From Flavobacterium daejeonense DSM 17708 (GTDB lineage Bacteria > Bacteroidota > Bacteroidia > Flavobacteriales > Flavobacteriaceae), in contig NZ_AUDK01000010.1 of NCBI RefSeq assembly GCF_000425425.1, forward strand, positions 62,001 to 126,000: DNA of 64,000 nucleotides. Reading direction: 5' to 3'. Made by a program: the position numbers and the translations under genes. How positions within the stretch are numbered: the first letter of the stretch is position 1; every line of letters starts with the position of its first letter. This document shows, in pieces, positions 53,622 to 61,568 of this stretch. The notes under the pieces were generated by a model. It was not told the DNA's origin, did not search any database, and saw only the letters and a program-made list of their open reading frames with translations.

Positions 53622-53797
53622 TTTGTTTTATTTGTTTTAATAAAATATATAACACCAAATAGAATCATAAGTAAACCTGATAGAAAACAAATTGTACTTG
53701 TAGGATGACCTAATTTTGTTGTAAAACCAAATCCACTTAAAATCCAACCAAAAATAATGGTTATCAAAAAAAGAGTTAACTTGGTTTTACATTTCAT
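53618..53797 (-). CDS. Small two-helix membrane protein between argD and proA
   Basis: This is a 59-residue ORF from the ATG at 53797 to the TGA at 53618-53620. It has two membrane segments (LTLFLITIIFGWILSGFGF and STICFLSGLLMILFGVIYFI) with a short loop and basic ends. It starts 2 nt after the argD stop and overlaps the proA start by 4 nt, the strongest kind of operon packing. Not recognised; it might affect transport or simply be a small membrane protein of unknown function. It is probably real because of the exact fit on both sides. Confidence 0.7.
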   Translation of the reverse strand: MKCKTKLTLFLITIIFGWILSGFGFTTKLGHPTSTICFLSGLLMILFGVIYFIKTNKTK

Positions 53798-53799
53798 AA

Positions 53800-54936
53800 T
53801 TATTTTAATTCAGCTAATGATTCCTGTAAGGCTTTGATAAACGTATCGATAGCATCAGTCGTAATTGTAAGCGGAGGAAGGATTCTTAATAAGTTTTTAT
53901 TATTAGCCCCACCTGTGAAAATATATTTTTCGATAATCATTTTCTTTCTCAAAGCACTCACGTCAAAGTCAAATTCAACTCCTAACATCAGTCCTCTTCC
54001 TTTTACCTTTTTGATTTCAGGAATAACTTTGATTGCTTCAAAGAAATATTCAGAAACTTTATTTGTGTTTTCGATCAAGTTTTTGTCTTCCATCACATCC
54101 AAAACGGCAATTCCGGCTGCACAAGCTAAGTGACTTCCTCCAAAAGTAGTTCCTAATAAACCATAACTTGCCTGGAATTTAGGAGAAATCAAAACCCCTC
54201 CAATAGGGAAACCGTTCCCCATTCCTTTAGCAGTAGTTACAATATCCGGATTGATTCCGTGGTGTTGAAAAGCAAAGAATTTTCCGCTTCTTCCGTAACC
54301 GGATTGTACTTCGTCTAAAATCAAAATTACATCGTTAGCTTTACAAGCTTGTTCTAAAGCCTGAAAGAATTCAGTTGTTCCCTGATCTAAACCACCAACG
54401 CCTTGAATAGGTTCGATGATAACCGCACAAACGTCACCTTTTTGCAATTCCGCTTCAACCAATTCGATTTGGTTTAAAGGCAGAAAAGTAACCACTTGTT
54501 GTGCATTCAAAGGAGCAACTATTTTTTTGTTGTCAGTCACTGCAACAGCCGCAGAAGTTCTTCCGTGAAAAGAATTATCAAAAGCAATTACTCTTGATTT
54601 TCCGGTATGAAAGGAAGCTAATTTTAAAGCATTTTCATTGGCTTCTGCACCTGAACTACATAAGAATAAGCTAAAATCAGTTAAGCCTGATGCTTTACCT
54701 AATTTTTTAGCTAATTCTACCTGTAAAGGATTCTGAATCGCATTTGAGTAAAAACTCAAATTATCCAATTGTTGTTTTACTTTAGCCACATAATCAGGCT
54801 GGGTGTGACCAATTGAAATTACTCCGTGACCAGAGTATAAATCTAAATATTCGATTCCTTTTTCGTCGTAAATAGTGCAGTCCACAGCTTTTACCGGCGT
54901 AATAGGGTATAATGGGTAAACGTCAAATAAGTTCAT
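53800..54936 (-). CDS. argD: Acylornithine aminotransferase (class III)
   Basis: This 378-residue PLP enzyme has LILDEVQSGYGRSGKFF and the PLP lysine K237 in VTTAKGMGNGFPIGG. It transaminates N-acyl-glutamate semialdehyde to N-acyl-ornithine. It is shorter than ornithine aminotransferase relatives and sits in the arg cluster, which supports the ArgD role. An intercistronic hairpin (54945-55000) lies just upstream. Confidence 0.92.
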   Translation of the reverse strand: MNLFDVYPLYPITPVKAVDCTIYDEKGIEYLDLYSGHGVISIGHTQPDYVAKVKQQLDNLSFYSNAIQNPLQVELAKKLGKASGLTDFSLFLCSSGAEANENALKLASFHTGKSRVIAFDNSFHGRTSAAVAVTDNKKIVAPLNAQQVVTFLPLNQIELVEAELQKGDVCAVIIEPIQGVGGLDQGTTEFFQALEQACKANDVILILDEVQSGYGRSGKFFAFQHHGINPDIVTTAKGMGNGFPIGGVLISPKFQASYGLLGTTFGGSHLACAAGIAVLDVMEDKNLIENTNKVSEYFFEAIKVIPEIKKVKGRGLMLGVEFDFDVSALRKKMIIEKYIFTGGANNKNLLRILPPLTITTDAIDTFIKALQESLAELK

Positions 54937-54944
54937 TTTTTTAT

Positions 54945-55000
54945 GTTTAATCGGTTATCTGTTAATTCGTTTAATCGATTAAACAGATAACCGATTAAAC
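54945..55000. promoter_or_regulatory. Intercistronic hairpin between argC and argD with an alternative fold
   Basis: A 19-bp perfect stem pairs 54945-54963 with 54982-55000 (GTTTAATCGGTTATCTGTT and complement). A second 16-bp palindrome GTTTAATCGATTAAAC (54969-54984) competes for the same strand. Inside an operon such a structure could protect or process mRNA or partly stop transcription; no U-tract follows it on the coding strand. Confidence 0.6.
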
Positions 55001-55013
55001 AAATAAACTATTT

Positions 55014-55991
55014 TTAAAATCCACACGGTTTCAAATGCAATCCTGTAGTTTCATCCAATCCAAACATTAAATTCATGTTTTGAACGGCCTGACCAGAGGC
55101 GCCTTTGAGTAAATTATCAATAACTGAAGTTATCAAAACCCGGTTTCCTTTTTTCATTAAACTAATAATACATTTGTTCGTTTGTACTACCTGTTTCATG
55201 TTGATGTTAGTAGTAGTCACGGTTACAAATGGCTGATCGGCATAAAAGGCTTCGTATTTGGTAACCAAATCTTCTAAACTCTCTTCCGATTTTGTATACA
55301 AGGTTGCAAAAATTCCTCTTGGAAAATCACCTCTGTTTGGAATAAAAATCAATTCATCAGAGTAAGAAGCCTGCAATTGATTAATGCTTTGGTTGATTTC
55401 ACCCAAATGTTGGTGCTCAAAAGCTTTATAGTGCGAGAAGTTGTTGTTTCTCCAGCTAAAATGAGAAGTAGCCGACAAACCTACTCCGGCTCCGGTACTA
55501 CCTGTTGTGGCATTGATATGAACATCTTCGGTTAATTTTCCGTCTGCTGCCAATGGCAATAAAGCTAATTGGATAGCTGTTGCAAAACAACCCGGATTAG
55601 CGATATAATTGGTTTTTTTAATATCGGTTTTGTTTAGTTCAGGTAAGCCGTAAACAAATGTTTTTCCGTCGAATTCTTTATCTTTTGTCAAACGGAAATC
55701 ATTCCCTAAATCGATAATTTTGGTGTTTTCAGAGAATTTGTTGTTCTCTAAAAACGAAATTGATTTTCCGTGACCTAAACACAAGAAAAGCACATCCACA
55801 TTAGGATTTACAGTATCGGTAAAATTCATTTCAATATCACCCATTAAATCCTGATGCGCAATAGAAAGTGGTTTTCCGGCATTGGTTGTACTGTAGACAA
55901 AATCTAATTTGGCGTTCGGGTGAAACATCAGGATTCTTATTAATTCTCCTGCTGTATATCCTGAACCACCTATTATTCCAATAGTAATCAT
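55014..55991 (-). CDS. argC: N-acyl-gamma-glutamyl-phosphate reductase
   Basis: This 325-residue enzyme has the Rossmann motif GIIGGSGYTAGELIRI and catalytic Cys135 in ANPGCFATAIQL. It reduces N-acylglutamyl phosphate to the semialdehyde with NADPH. It is third in the arg cluster, 191 bp downstream of argG. Confidence 0.95.
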   Translation of the reverse strand: MITIGIIGGSGYTAGELIRILMFHPNAKLDFVYSTTNAGKPLSIAHQDLMGDIEMNFTDTVNPNVDVLFLCLGHGKSISFLENNKFSENTKIIDLGNDFRLTKDKEFDGKTFVYGLPELNKTDIKKTNYIANPGCFATAIQLALLPLAADGKLTEDVHINATTGSTGAGVGLSATSHFSWRNNNFSHYKAFEHQHLGEINQSINQLQASYSDELIFIPNRGDFPRGIFATLYTKSEESLEDLVTKYEAFYADQPFVTVTTTNINMKQVVQTNKCIISLMKKGNRVLITSVIDNLLKGASGQAVQNMNLMFGLDETTGLHLKPCGF

Positions 55992-56085
55992 AATCGTTTG
56001 TTTTGTATTTTAAACCATTAAGAAATTAAGTTTCATTAAGCTAAATGTCTTTTAATTACTTAATATTTTTATAGTAAATAAATTA

Positions 56086-56175
56086 ACCGCTAAGAACTCA
56101 AAGAAGGCTCAAAGTTCACAAAGCTTAGTGTGCTTTGTGTCTTCTTAGCGTCCCGATAGTTATCGGGATTGCGGT
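56086..56175. repeat. Nested palindromic element between argG and argC
   Basis: ACCGC (56086-56090) and GCGGT (56171-56175) enclose AAGCTTAGTG-type repeats. CCCGATAGTTATCGGG (56152-56167) is inserted near the right end. The 16-bp core is the complement of the one at 11761-11776. It looks like one repeat family nested in another. Confidence 0.55.
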
Positions 56176-56182
56176 AAAACCT

Positions 56183-57376
56183 TTACTCGTAAGTCTCCTT
56201 ATTTACTGAAGAGAAAATATTTTGAGCGTTTCCTAATATTTTAATAAATCCTTTAGCATCTTCTGATGTCCAGGCATTGTTCATTTCTCCGTATTGACCA
56301 AAACCAGTGTTCATTAAATCGTTTTCAGATTCGATTCCGTCTAATGAAAAGTGGTAAGGTTTCAATGAAACAAATACTTTTCCGTTCACTGTTTTTTGAG
56401 TGTCTTCTAAGAAAGTTTCGATGTTGCGCATTACCGGATCTAAGAACTGACCTTCGTGGAATAACATTCCGTACCAGTTTCCTAACTGCTCTTTCCAGTA
56501 TTGTTGCCATTTTCCAAGAGTGTGTTTCTCTAATAAATGGTGTGCTTTGATGATGATTAGCGGAGCAGCAGCTTCAAAACCAACTCTTCCTTTGATTCCG
56601 ATAATAGTATCACCTACGTGAATATCTCTACCAATTGCGTAAGCATTAGCTAATTTTTCTAAAACAACAATGTTGTTAGAAGGTTTATCAGCTACACCGT
56701 TTACAGCAACTAATTCTCCTTTTTTGAATTCTAAAGTTACTTTTTCTTCACCTTCTTTTGTTAATTGAGAAGGATATGCTTCGCCAGGTAATGGTTGGCT
56801 GGAAGTCAAAGTTTCTTTTCCTCCAACACTTGTTCCCCAAAGTCCTTTGTTGATGGAATATTGTGCCTTTTCCCAAGAATAGTGCACTCCGTTTTTAATC
56901 AAATAATCTACTTCTTCCTGTCTTGATAATTTCAAGTCACGGATAGGAGTGATGATTTCGATTTCGGGAGCGATGGTTTGGAAAATTAAATCAAAACGTA
57001 TTTGGTCGTTTCCTGCTCCGGTACTTCCGTGAGCAATAGCACTAGCACCAACCGATTTAGCATATTTGATAGCCTCGATAGCCTGAAAAACACGCTCAGC
57101 ACTTACTGAAAGCGGGTAGGTGTTGTTTTTTAAAACATTACCATAAATCAAATATTTAATAGCTTTATCGTAATATTTGTCAAGAATGGTCAAATTAGCA
57201 TGTTGAGCACTTCCTAATTCGTAAGCTCTTTTTTCAATTGCTGCTAATTCTTCTTCATCAAAACCTCCTGTATTAATTAATACGGTGTGAACTTCATATC
57301 CTTTTTCATTTTTTAAATATTTAAGGCAATATGAGGTGTCTAAACCTCCACTATAAGCTAATACAACTTTTTTCAT
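56183..57376 (-). CDS. argG: Argininosuccinate synthase
   Basis: This 397-residue N-type ATP pyrophosphatase has AYSGGLDTSYCLKYL at the start, the PP-loop for ATP. It joins citrulline and aspartate to argininosuccinate. The C-terminal half has IKAHHLLEKHTLGKWQQYWK, like other bacterial ArgG. It follows the GNAT gene by 81 nt. Confidence 0.96.
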   Translation of the reverse strand: MKKVVLAYSGGLDTSYCLKYLKNEKGYEVHTVLINTGGFDEEELAAIEKRAYELGSAQHANLTILDKYYDKAIKYLIYGNVLKNNTYPLSVSAERVFQAIEAIKYAKSVGASAIAHGSTGAGNDQIRFDLIFQTIAPEIEIITPIRDLKLSRQEEVDYLIKNGVHYSWEKAQYSINKGLWGTSVGGKETLTSSQPLPGEAYPSQLTKEGEEKVTLEFKKGELVAVNGVADKPSNNIVVLEKLANAYAIGRDIHVGDTIIGIKGRVGFEAAAPLIIIKAHHLLEKHTLGKWQQYWKEQLGNWYGMLFHEGQFLDPVMRNIETFLEDTQKTVNGKVFVSLKPYHFSLDGIESENDLMNTGFGQYGEMNNAWTSEDAKGFIKILGNAQNIFSSVNKETYE

Positions 57377-57457
57377 TTTTCTGGATCTATGGGCTATTAA
57401 CGGTTCCTTTGACAGAACTTCGCATTTAGCTGATTATATAATTTATTTTTGTTCGTT

Positions 57458-58081
57458 TTATTTGTTTTCTAAAAAAAGAGCCTGTTTGATTTTTTTTAAT
57501 CTATTCCAAATCCTAACATTAAAAGGATGTTTTGGCGGGTCTTTTGGTTTTTCGGCCGGATCGTAAAGCATTCCGGTACACAAACACATTTTGTAATCTT
57601 TACTTTTTAGGATTTCAAAGTTAGTACAGGTTTTACAACCGGACCAAAAAGTAGGATCGCTGGTCAATTCAGAAAAAGGTACCGGTTTGTAACCCAACTC
57701 CGAATTGATTTTCATAACCGCCAGCCCTGTGGTAATTCCAAAAACTTTAGCTCCCGGATATTTTTGTAAGGAATAATCAAATACAAAGCTTTTGATTTTT
57801 TTAGCTAAACCAAGATTTCTAAAATCAGGATGTACAATCAAACCTGAGTGTGCAACAAATTTTCCGTGTTGCCAACTTTCGATATAGCAGAACCCTGCAA
57901 AATCCCCATTTTTATCCAAAGCGATAACAGCATCTCTGTTAGTCATTTTTTTCTGGATATATTCAGGAGTTCTTTTTGCTATTCCGGTTCCTCTCAATAA
58001 GGCAGAAGTTTCTATCGTATCACAAATAATTTGTGCATACTTAAAATGTTCTTCCTGAGCTATAACAATAGAGATATTCAT
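57458..58081 (-). CDS. GNAT acetyltransferase heading the arg cluster, with Cys pair motif
   Basis: This 207-residue protein has a GNAT core with the acyl-CoA loop RNLGLA (88-93) and a C-terminal extension carrying CKTC (149-152) and CLC (166-168), which could bind a metal. It heads the arginine cluster, so acylation of glutamate (first step) is the likely role; whether acetyl or succinyl is used is open. The sequence is not like classical ArgA, which is fused to a kinase-like domain. Confidence 0.78.
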   Translation of the reverse strand: MNISIVIAQEEHFKYAQIICDTIETSALLRGTGIAKRTPEYIQKKMTNRDAVIALDKNGDFAGFCYIESWQHGKFVAHSGLIVHPDFRNLGLAKKIKSFVFDYSLQKYPGAKVFGITTGLAVMKINSELGYKPVPFSELTSDPTFWSGCKTCTNFEILKSKDYKMCLCTGMLYDPAEKPKDPPKHPFNVRIWNRLKKIKQALFLENK

Positions 58082-58156
58082 TTCAAAAGATGAATTTTGG
58101 GTTAAAAAATGTGAAATAATGATAATTTAATACTAAACCTTTTTTGAAATTGACTG

Positions 58157-58164
58157 CAAAATTA
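58157..58164 (-). promoter_or_regulatory. -7 box for the GNAT-arg operon
   Basis: TAATTTTG on the minus strand fits TAnnTTTG, with TTG about 18-19 nt upstream as -33 element. It lies about 76 nt before the GNAT start. Confidence 0.65.
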
Positions 58165-58308
58165 ACATAATAAAACCAACAAGAAAAAATGTGGGAATAT
58201 AAAATGTGTGATTTTTTGTTTTCGGGATAAGTTAATCCAACGGATAACGGTTCTAATTTCAATTTGGTACTGATAAAAATGAATAATTAAACGAATGATT
58301 TTTAGATA

Positions 58309-58392
58309 CTAGAATAGTATCCGTACTTCGGGTGAAGTAATCGGTCCGTTTAACCGTGACAAAAAGGTAATATGTGCACTCTTGTAATTCAT
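58309..58392 (-). CDS. 27-codon ORF behind a -7 box upstream of the arg operon
   Basis: The ORF begins at the ATG (58392) only 5 nt after the TACTTTTG box and ends at a TAG (58309-58311), giving MNYKSAHITFLSRLNGP and 10 more residues. It would be leaderless. Two arginine codons are CGG, rare in this AT-rich DNA. Two hairpins overlap its end (58324-58339 and 58305-58321, the latter containing the stop codon). It could be a leader peptide, a small protein or a small RNA; no conservation check was possible. Confidence 0.4.
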   Translation of the reverse strand: MNYKSAHITFLSRLNGPITSPEVRILF

Positions 58393-58397
58393 TGATG

Positions 58398-58405
58398 CAA
58401 AAGTA
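58398..58405 (-). promoter_or_regulatory. -7 box upstream of the 27-codon ORF
   Basis: TACTTTTG on the minus strand matches TAnnTTTG. There is no clear -33 TTTG. The remainder of the 417 bp gap 58082-58498 holds the second promoter (58157-58164) and no other gene. Confidence 0.55.
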
Positions 58406-58498
58406 CACATATTTTTTTAACTGAGTAAGCTTTTATGATTTATTTTAACTTTTGTGATTTTTAGTTAAAATATTGATTGTTAGGTTTTTGATTTGAAA

Positions 58499-59677
58499 TT
58501 AAAATCTGTTTTTTGTTAAAATTCCTTTTAATTTCGCTTTTAAATCTTCTCCGGTGTCAAAAACCATCTGTTCGTTGCTTGGAAACGGAATTAATTTTCG
58601 GCTAAAATAGGGGTAATAAGCTTCTTCGGTAGCTCTTTTATCGCCTTTGTATGTGGCATAATCATTTTTAAAAACCGATTCACTTGCGATGGGGAAAGAT
58701 TTTAAAAGTTGTTTGTTTTTAAAATCAAGATAATCCACATTAGCAGCGACTTGACAGGCTTTATATTGGTTAAACTCCCGAATTCTGATCACAATTGTTT
58801 TTAAATTATCTACTTTGATTACTTTTCCTAAACTGTCTTTAACAGGTTTGCCGTTTTTGTCCAAAAGGTCTTTCAGTCCGTCTTTGATTTGTTTTTCTTT
58901 TACAAATTCTTTCTCTTTAATTTGTTCCGGACTAATCATAATATCTCTAAAATTGACGATAATTTGGTAATCGTATTTGATTTGTTTTTGCAAAATACTG
59001 TGATATACTGTCCATTTGTCATTCATTCCGTAGGTGTTAAAATCGAGTAAATCGTTTTGTAAATCCATCGGAATAAGCATGTTAGTTTGATTGCGTAAAA
59101 CGACATTTACATAGTATTTTCCCTTGTTTAATGCTTCTTCCTGTAGCTGTAAAGTGTTTTGGTAGTTGGGATTAATTTGGTTCAGATATTCCAAATCGTC
59201 ATAAGCTTTTCTGAAATCTAATTTATTGGTTGATTTTAAAAGTGCTTTACTGTTTTCGTATAAATATTGTGAAAGAGTATTTTTGCTGTCAACGATTTGT
59301 TTGTTGTAATTATCAAAAGAAAATTTGGCATTTTTGCCTTCTTTTAATAATTGTAAAGGAAGCAAAGGTTTGATTTTTTCCTGACGATTATTTAGCTGAA
59401 TATAAGTATTGTATATTCTTTCCAGATTAACCGGATTTTTATCCTGTTCCAATAAATTCAGCTGGTTTAAATCTCTTTCTTTAGCTTTGTAAAAGGCTTC
59501 TTCCAGTAAATATACATATTCCTGATTGCCTTTTTTGTCTTTATTGCTGCGTAAATTATTGATGGCGTTATCGATGGCTTCATCATAATTCCCGGAAGTG
59601 AGTAGGTTACGGGTTTGCTTGACACCGCAGGAAAGGATAAAGAAAAAGAGAGCGAGTAGGGGTAGTTGTTTTTTCAT
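58499..59677 (-). CDS. Hypothetical lipoprotein with TPR-like N-terminal half
   Basis: This 392-residue protein has a lipoprotein signal (MKKQLPLLALFFFILSCG, lipobox LSC with Cys17). An alpha-helical region (about 20-185, TPR-like: LLTSGNYDEAIDNAINNLRS) and a beta-rich part with NKWTVYHS-type and IRIREFNQYKACQVAANV text follow. Not recognised. It is probably anchored to the outer or inner membrane in the periplasm. Monocistronic; the next gene downstream is the arg leader region. Confidence 0.75.
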   Translation of the reverse strand: MKKQLPLLALFFFILSCGVKQTRNLLTSGNYDEAIDNAINNLRSNKDKKGNQEYVYLLEEAFYKAKERDLNQLNLLEQDKNPVNLERIYNTYIQLNNRQEKIKPLLPLQLLKEGKNAKFSFDNYNKQIVDSKNTLSQYLYENSKALLKSTNKLDFRKAYDDLEYLNQINPNYQNTLQLQEEALNKGKYYVNVVLRNQTNMLIPMDLQNDLLDFNTYGMNDKWTVYHSILQKQIKYDYQIIVNFRDIMISPEQIKEKEFVKEKQIKDGLKDLLDKNGKPVKDSLGKVIKVDNLKTIVIRIREFNQYKACQVAANVDYLDFKNKQLLKSFPIASESVFKNDYATYKGDKRATEEAYYPYFSRKLIPFPSNEQMVFDTGEDLKAKLKGILTKNRF

Positions 59678-59757
59678 TTTTATTAATTTGGAACAAATAT
59701 ATTTTTAAAAATTAATTTATTGAAACAATTGCGGTTAAATTCGATAGAAACTAAAAA

Positions 59758-59789
59758 CAACAAAGCCATCAAAAATGACGGCTTTGTTG
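59758..59789. terminator. Terminator downstream of the sugar transporter
   Basis: CAACAAAGCC (59758-59767) pairs with GGCTTTGTTG (59780-59789) across a 12-nt loop, 18 nt after the transporter stop; A-rich text on the left gives a U-run in the minus transcript. Confidence 0.75.
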
Positions 59790-59806
59790 GTTGAAACATG
59801 TTCGTG

Positions 59807-61276
59807 TTAGTGTGAGCTACCTTCGGTTTCAATATGTGTGATTCCTTGTTTTCTTAGGATTTTTGGGCAATAAAAACCGTAAAAAGCAAGATAGGCAAAG
59901 CCTAAAAGTGGAATAATGTACGAGAAATGTGTCCAGGAAATTCCAAAAATACCTTCCGGACTAGTGAGATCAAAATCACAAATTCGTCCCTGGATTAACG
60001 GAATTACCCCGCCGCCTAAAATCATCATAATTAAGAAAGAAGAAGCTTTTCCGGTGTTTTTTCCCAGTCCGGCAATAGCCAAATCAAAAATGGATGGCCA
60101 CATGATTGACAGAAATAATCCGCCGGAAATGAAAAAGAATTTGGCAATTTCCCTATCCGGATAAATTAATCCGATAAACATCATTGCTAAACCTGAAAAC
60201 CCAAAGAGCATCAGTGTTTTTCCGGCGTTTTTTCCGCCAATAAAACTCATCAGAATAAAAAACAAAATCCAGATTGGGTAAATATAAAACGCAGAAACTT
60301 CGTGTTCGGCAATAATATTGGTAAAAATAATTACGCCAAAAGCTATAGCAGGAACTATAAATTTAAGCAACATATTGGTGGTTTTGGAAGTGTCAAATAC
60401 GTTTACACCTCCGTTCCAGCGACCAATCATCAAACTTCCCCAATACAAAGCAATAAAAGGAGGGATGGCTTCTTCCAAAATATTCCCAAATTCGTTTGTT
60501 TTCAATAAGGCAGGCAGGTTGCTGATGATGGTAACTTCAGTGCCTACATAGATAAAAATGGCAAGCATCCCTAAATATAATTGCGGATAATCTAAGATGC
60601 TGAAGTTTTTGTGTCCGTGTTCAATTTTAGCTTCTTCTTGTTTTACAGGATCTTCAATTTTGGAGAAAAGCATAAAAAGTGCTACAACAATAAAAGCGCA
60701 GCCTAAAATGATAAAAGGTAGTTTAATGTCTTCTAGTGAAAGGGCTGTTTTTTTGTTATTTCCCATTCCGAATAACGCAATTCCTAGTAAAATAGCTCCA
60801 ATAGTAGTTCCGAATGAATTGACACCACCGGCCAGAGTTAATCTGTGTGCTCCTGTGGCGGGACTTCCCATTTTAATTGCTAATGGATTGGCTACGATTT
60901 GTTGGATAGAAAAACCCAGACCAACCGTAAATAGGGCGGTCAGGAAAAATGTAAAACTTTCCATTGTGGCAGCAGGAACAAATAAAAAGGAACCAAACGC
61001 TGAGAGTGTTAATCCGGCAGCTAATGTTTTTTTGTATCCAAATTTTTGTAAAACATCGGATTTTAATGAGATTAAAAAGAAGATAATCGAACCCACAAAA
61101 TAGGCGGCATAAAAAGCCCAGGCGACTAATTGCGATTGCACCTGTGATAAAGTAAATACCTTTTTGAAAACCGGGATTAAAATGTCATTGGCTGATCCAA
61201 CAAATCCCCAGAAGAAAAACACGGATACCAGCGAAATAAACTGTCCCCATTTTGTATTTGAATTTTCGGAATTCAT
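59807..61276 (-). CDS. FucP-type sugar MFS transporter, likely for GlcNAc
   Basis: This 489-residue protein has 12 predicted membrane segments and the FucP/NagP-type opening FFFWGFVGSANDILIPVFKK, with QQIVANPLAIKMGSPATGAH in the middle. It imports a sugar with H+ (or Na+). Because it is divergent from a beta-N-acetylhexosaminidase 292 bp away, N-acetylglucosamine is the most likely cargo; NagP in other bacteria has this family. No nagA/nagB genes are in the window. Confidence 0.85.
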   Translation of the reverse strand: MNSENSNTKWGQFISLVSVFFFWGFVGSANDILIPVFKKVFTLSQVQSQLVAWAFYAAYFVGSIIFFLISLKSDVLQKFGYKKTLAAGLTLSAFGSFLFVPAATMESFTFFLTALFTVGLGFSIQQIVANPLAIKMGSPATGAHRLTLAGGVNSFGTTIGAILLGIALFGMGNNKKTALSLEDIKLPFIILGCAFIVVALFMLFSKIEDPVKQEEAKIEHGHKNFSILDYPQLYLGMLAIFIYVGTEVTIISNLPALLKTNEFGNILEEAIPPFIALYWGSLMIGRWNGGVNVFDTSKTTNMLLKFIVPAIAFGVIIFTNIIAEHEVSAFYIYPIWILFFILMSFIGGKNAGKTLMLFGFSGLAMMFIGLIYPDREIAKFFFISGGLFLSIMWPSIFDLAIAGLGKNTGKASSFLIMMILGGGVIPLIQGRICDFDLTSPEGIFGISWTHFSYIIPLLGFAYLAFYGFYCPKILRKQGITHIETEGSSH

Positions 61277-61417
61277 AATTTTTAAGATGTTTTTTTTAGT
61301 TAAATGCTATTTATTATGTGAAGTTTTTAGGTAAATGTATTTTTAAATTTTTTCATTTCAAAAACTTGGATTTCCTTTTTACCCCTGAAAATCCGCTTTT
61401 TCGACGAAACGTTATAA

Positions 61418-61446
61418 TTGTACATACTTTCGACAGATTTGTACAT
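61418..61446. promoter_or_regulatory. Paired TTGTACAT sites between the transporter and hexosaminidase genes
   Basis: TTGTACAT occurs at 61418-61425 and 61439-61446, 21 bp apart, two helical turns. Each contains the palindrome TGTACA. They lie in the divergent 292 bp gap (61277-61568), so one regulator could control both genes. A TACTTTCG at 61424-61431 resembles a -7 box. Confidence 0.45.
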
Positions 61447-61568
61447 GTTTTTGTTTTTATAAAAGTAAGTTTTTACTTTCTTTAAAAATTCAATGGAGAG
61501 ATTTTGAATTTTGATCTTAAGAAGTGATAAGATTTGATTAAATTACGATTGTCAAAATTTAGAATATT

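Noticed and set aside
58082..58300. Riboswitch or T-box in the arg operon leader
   Set aside because: No specifier loop, T-box antiterminator or known riboswitch core was found; the DNA is A/T-rich with a second promoter.
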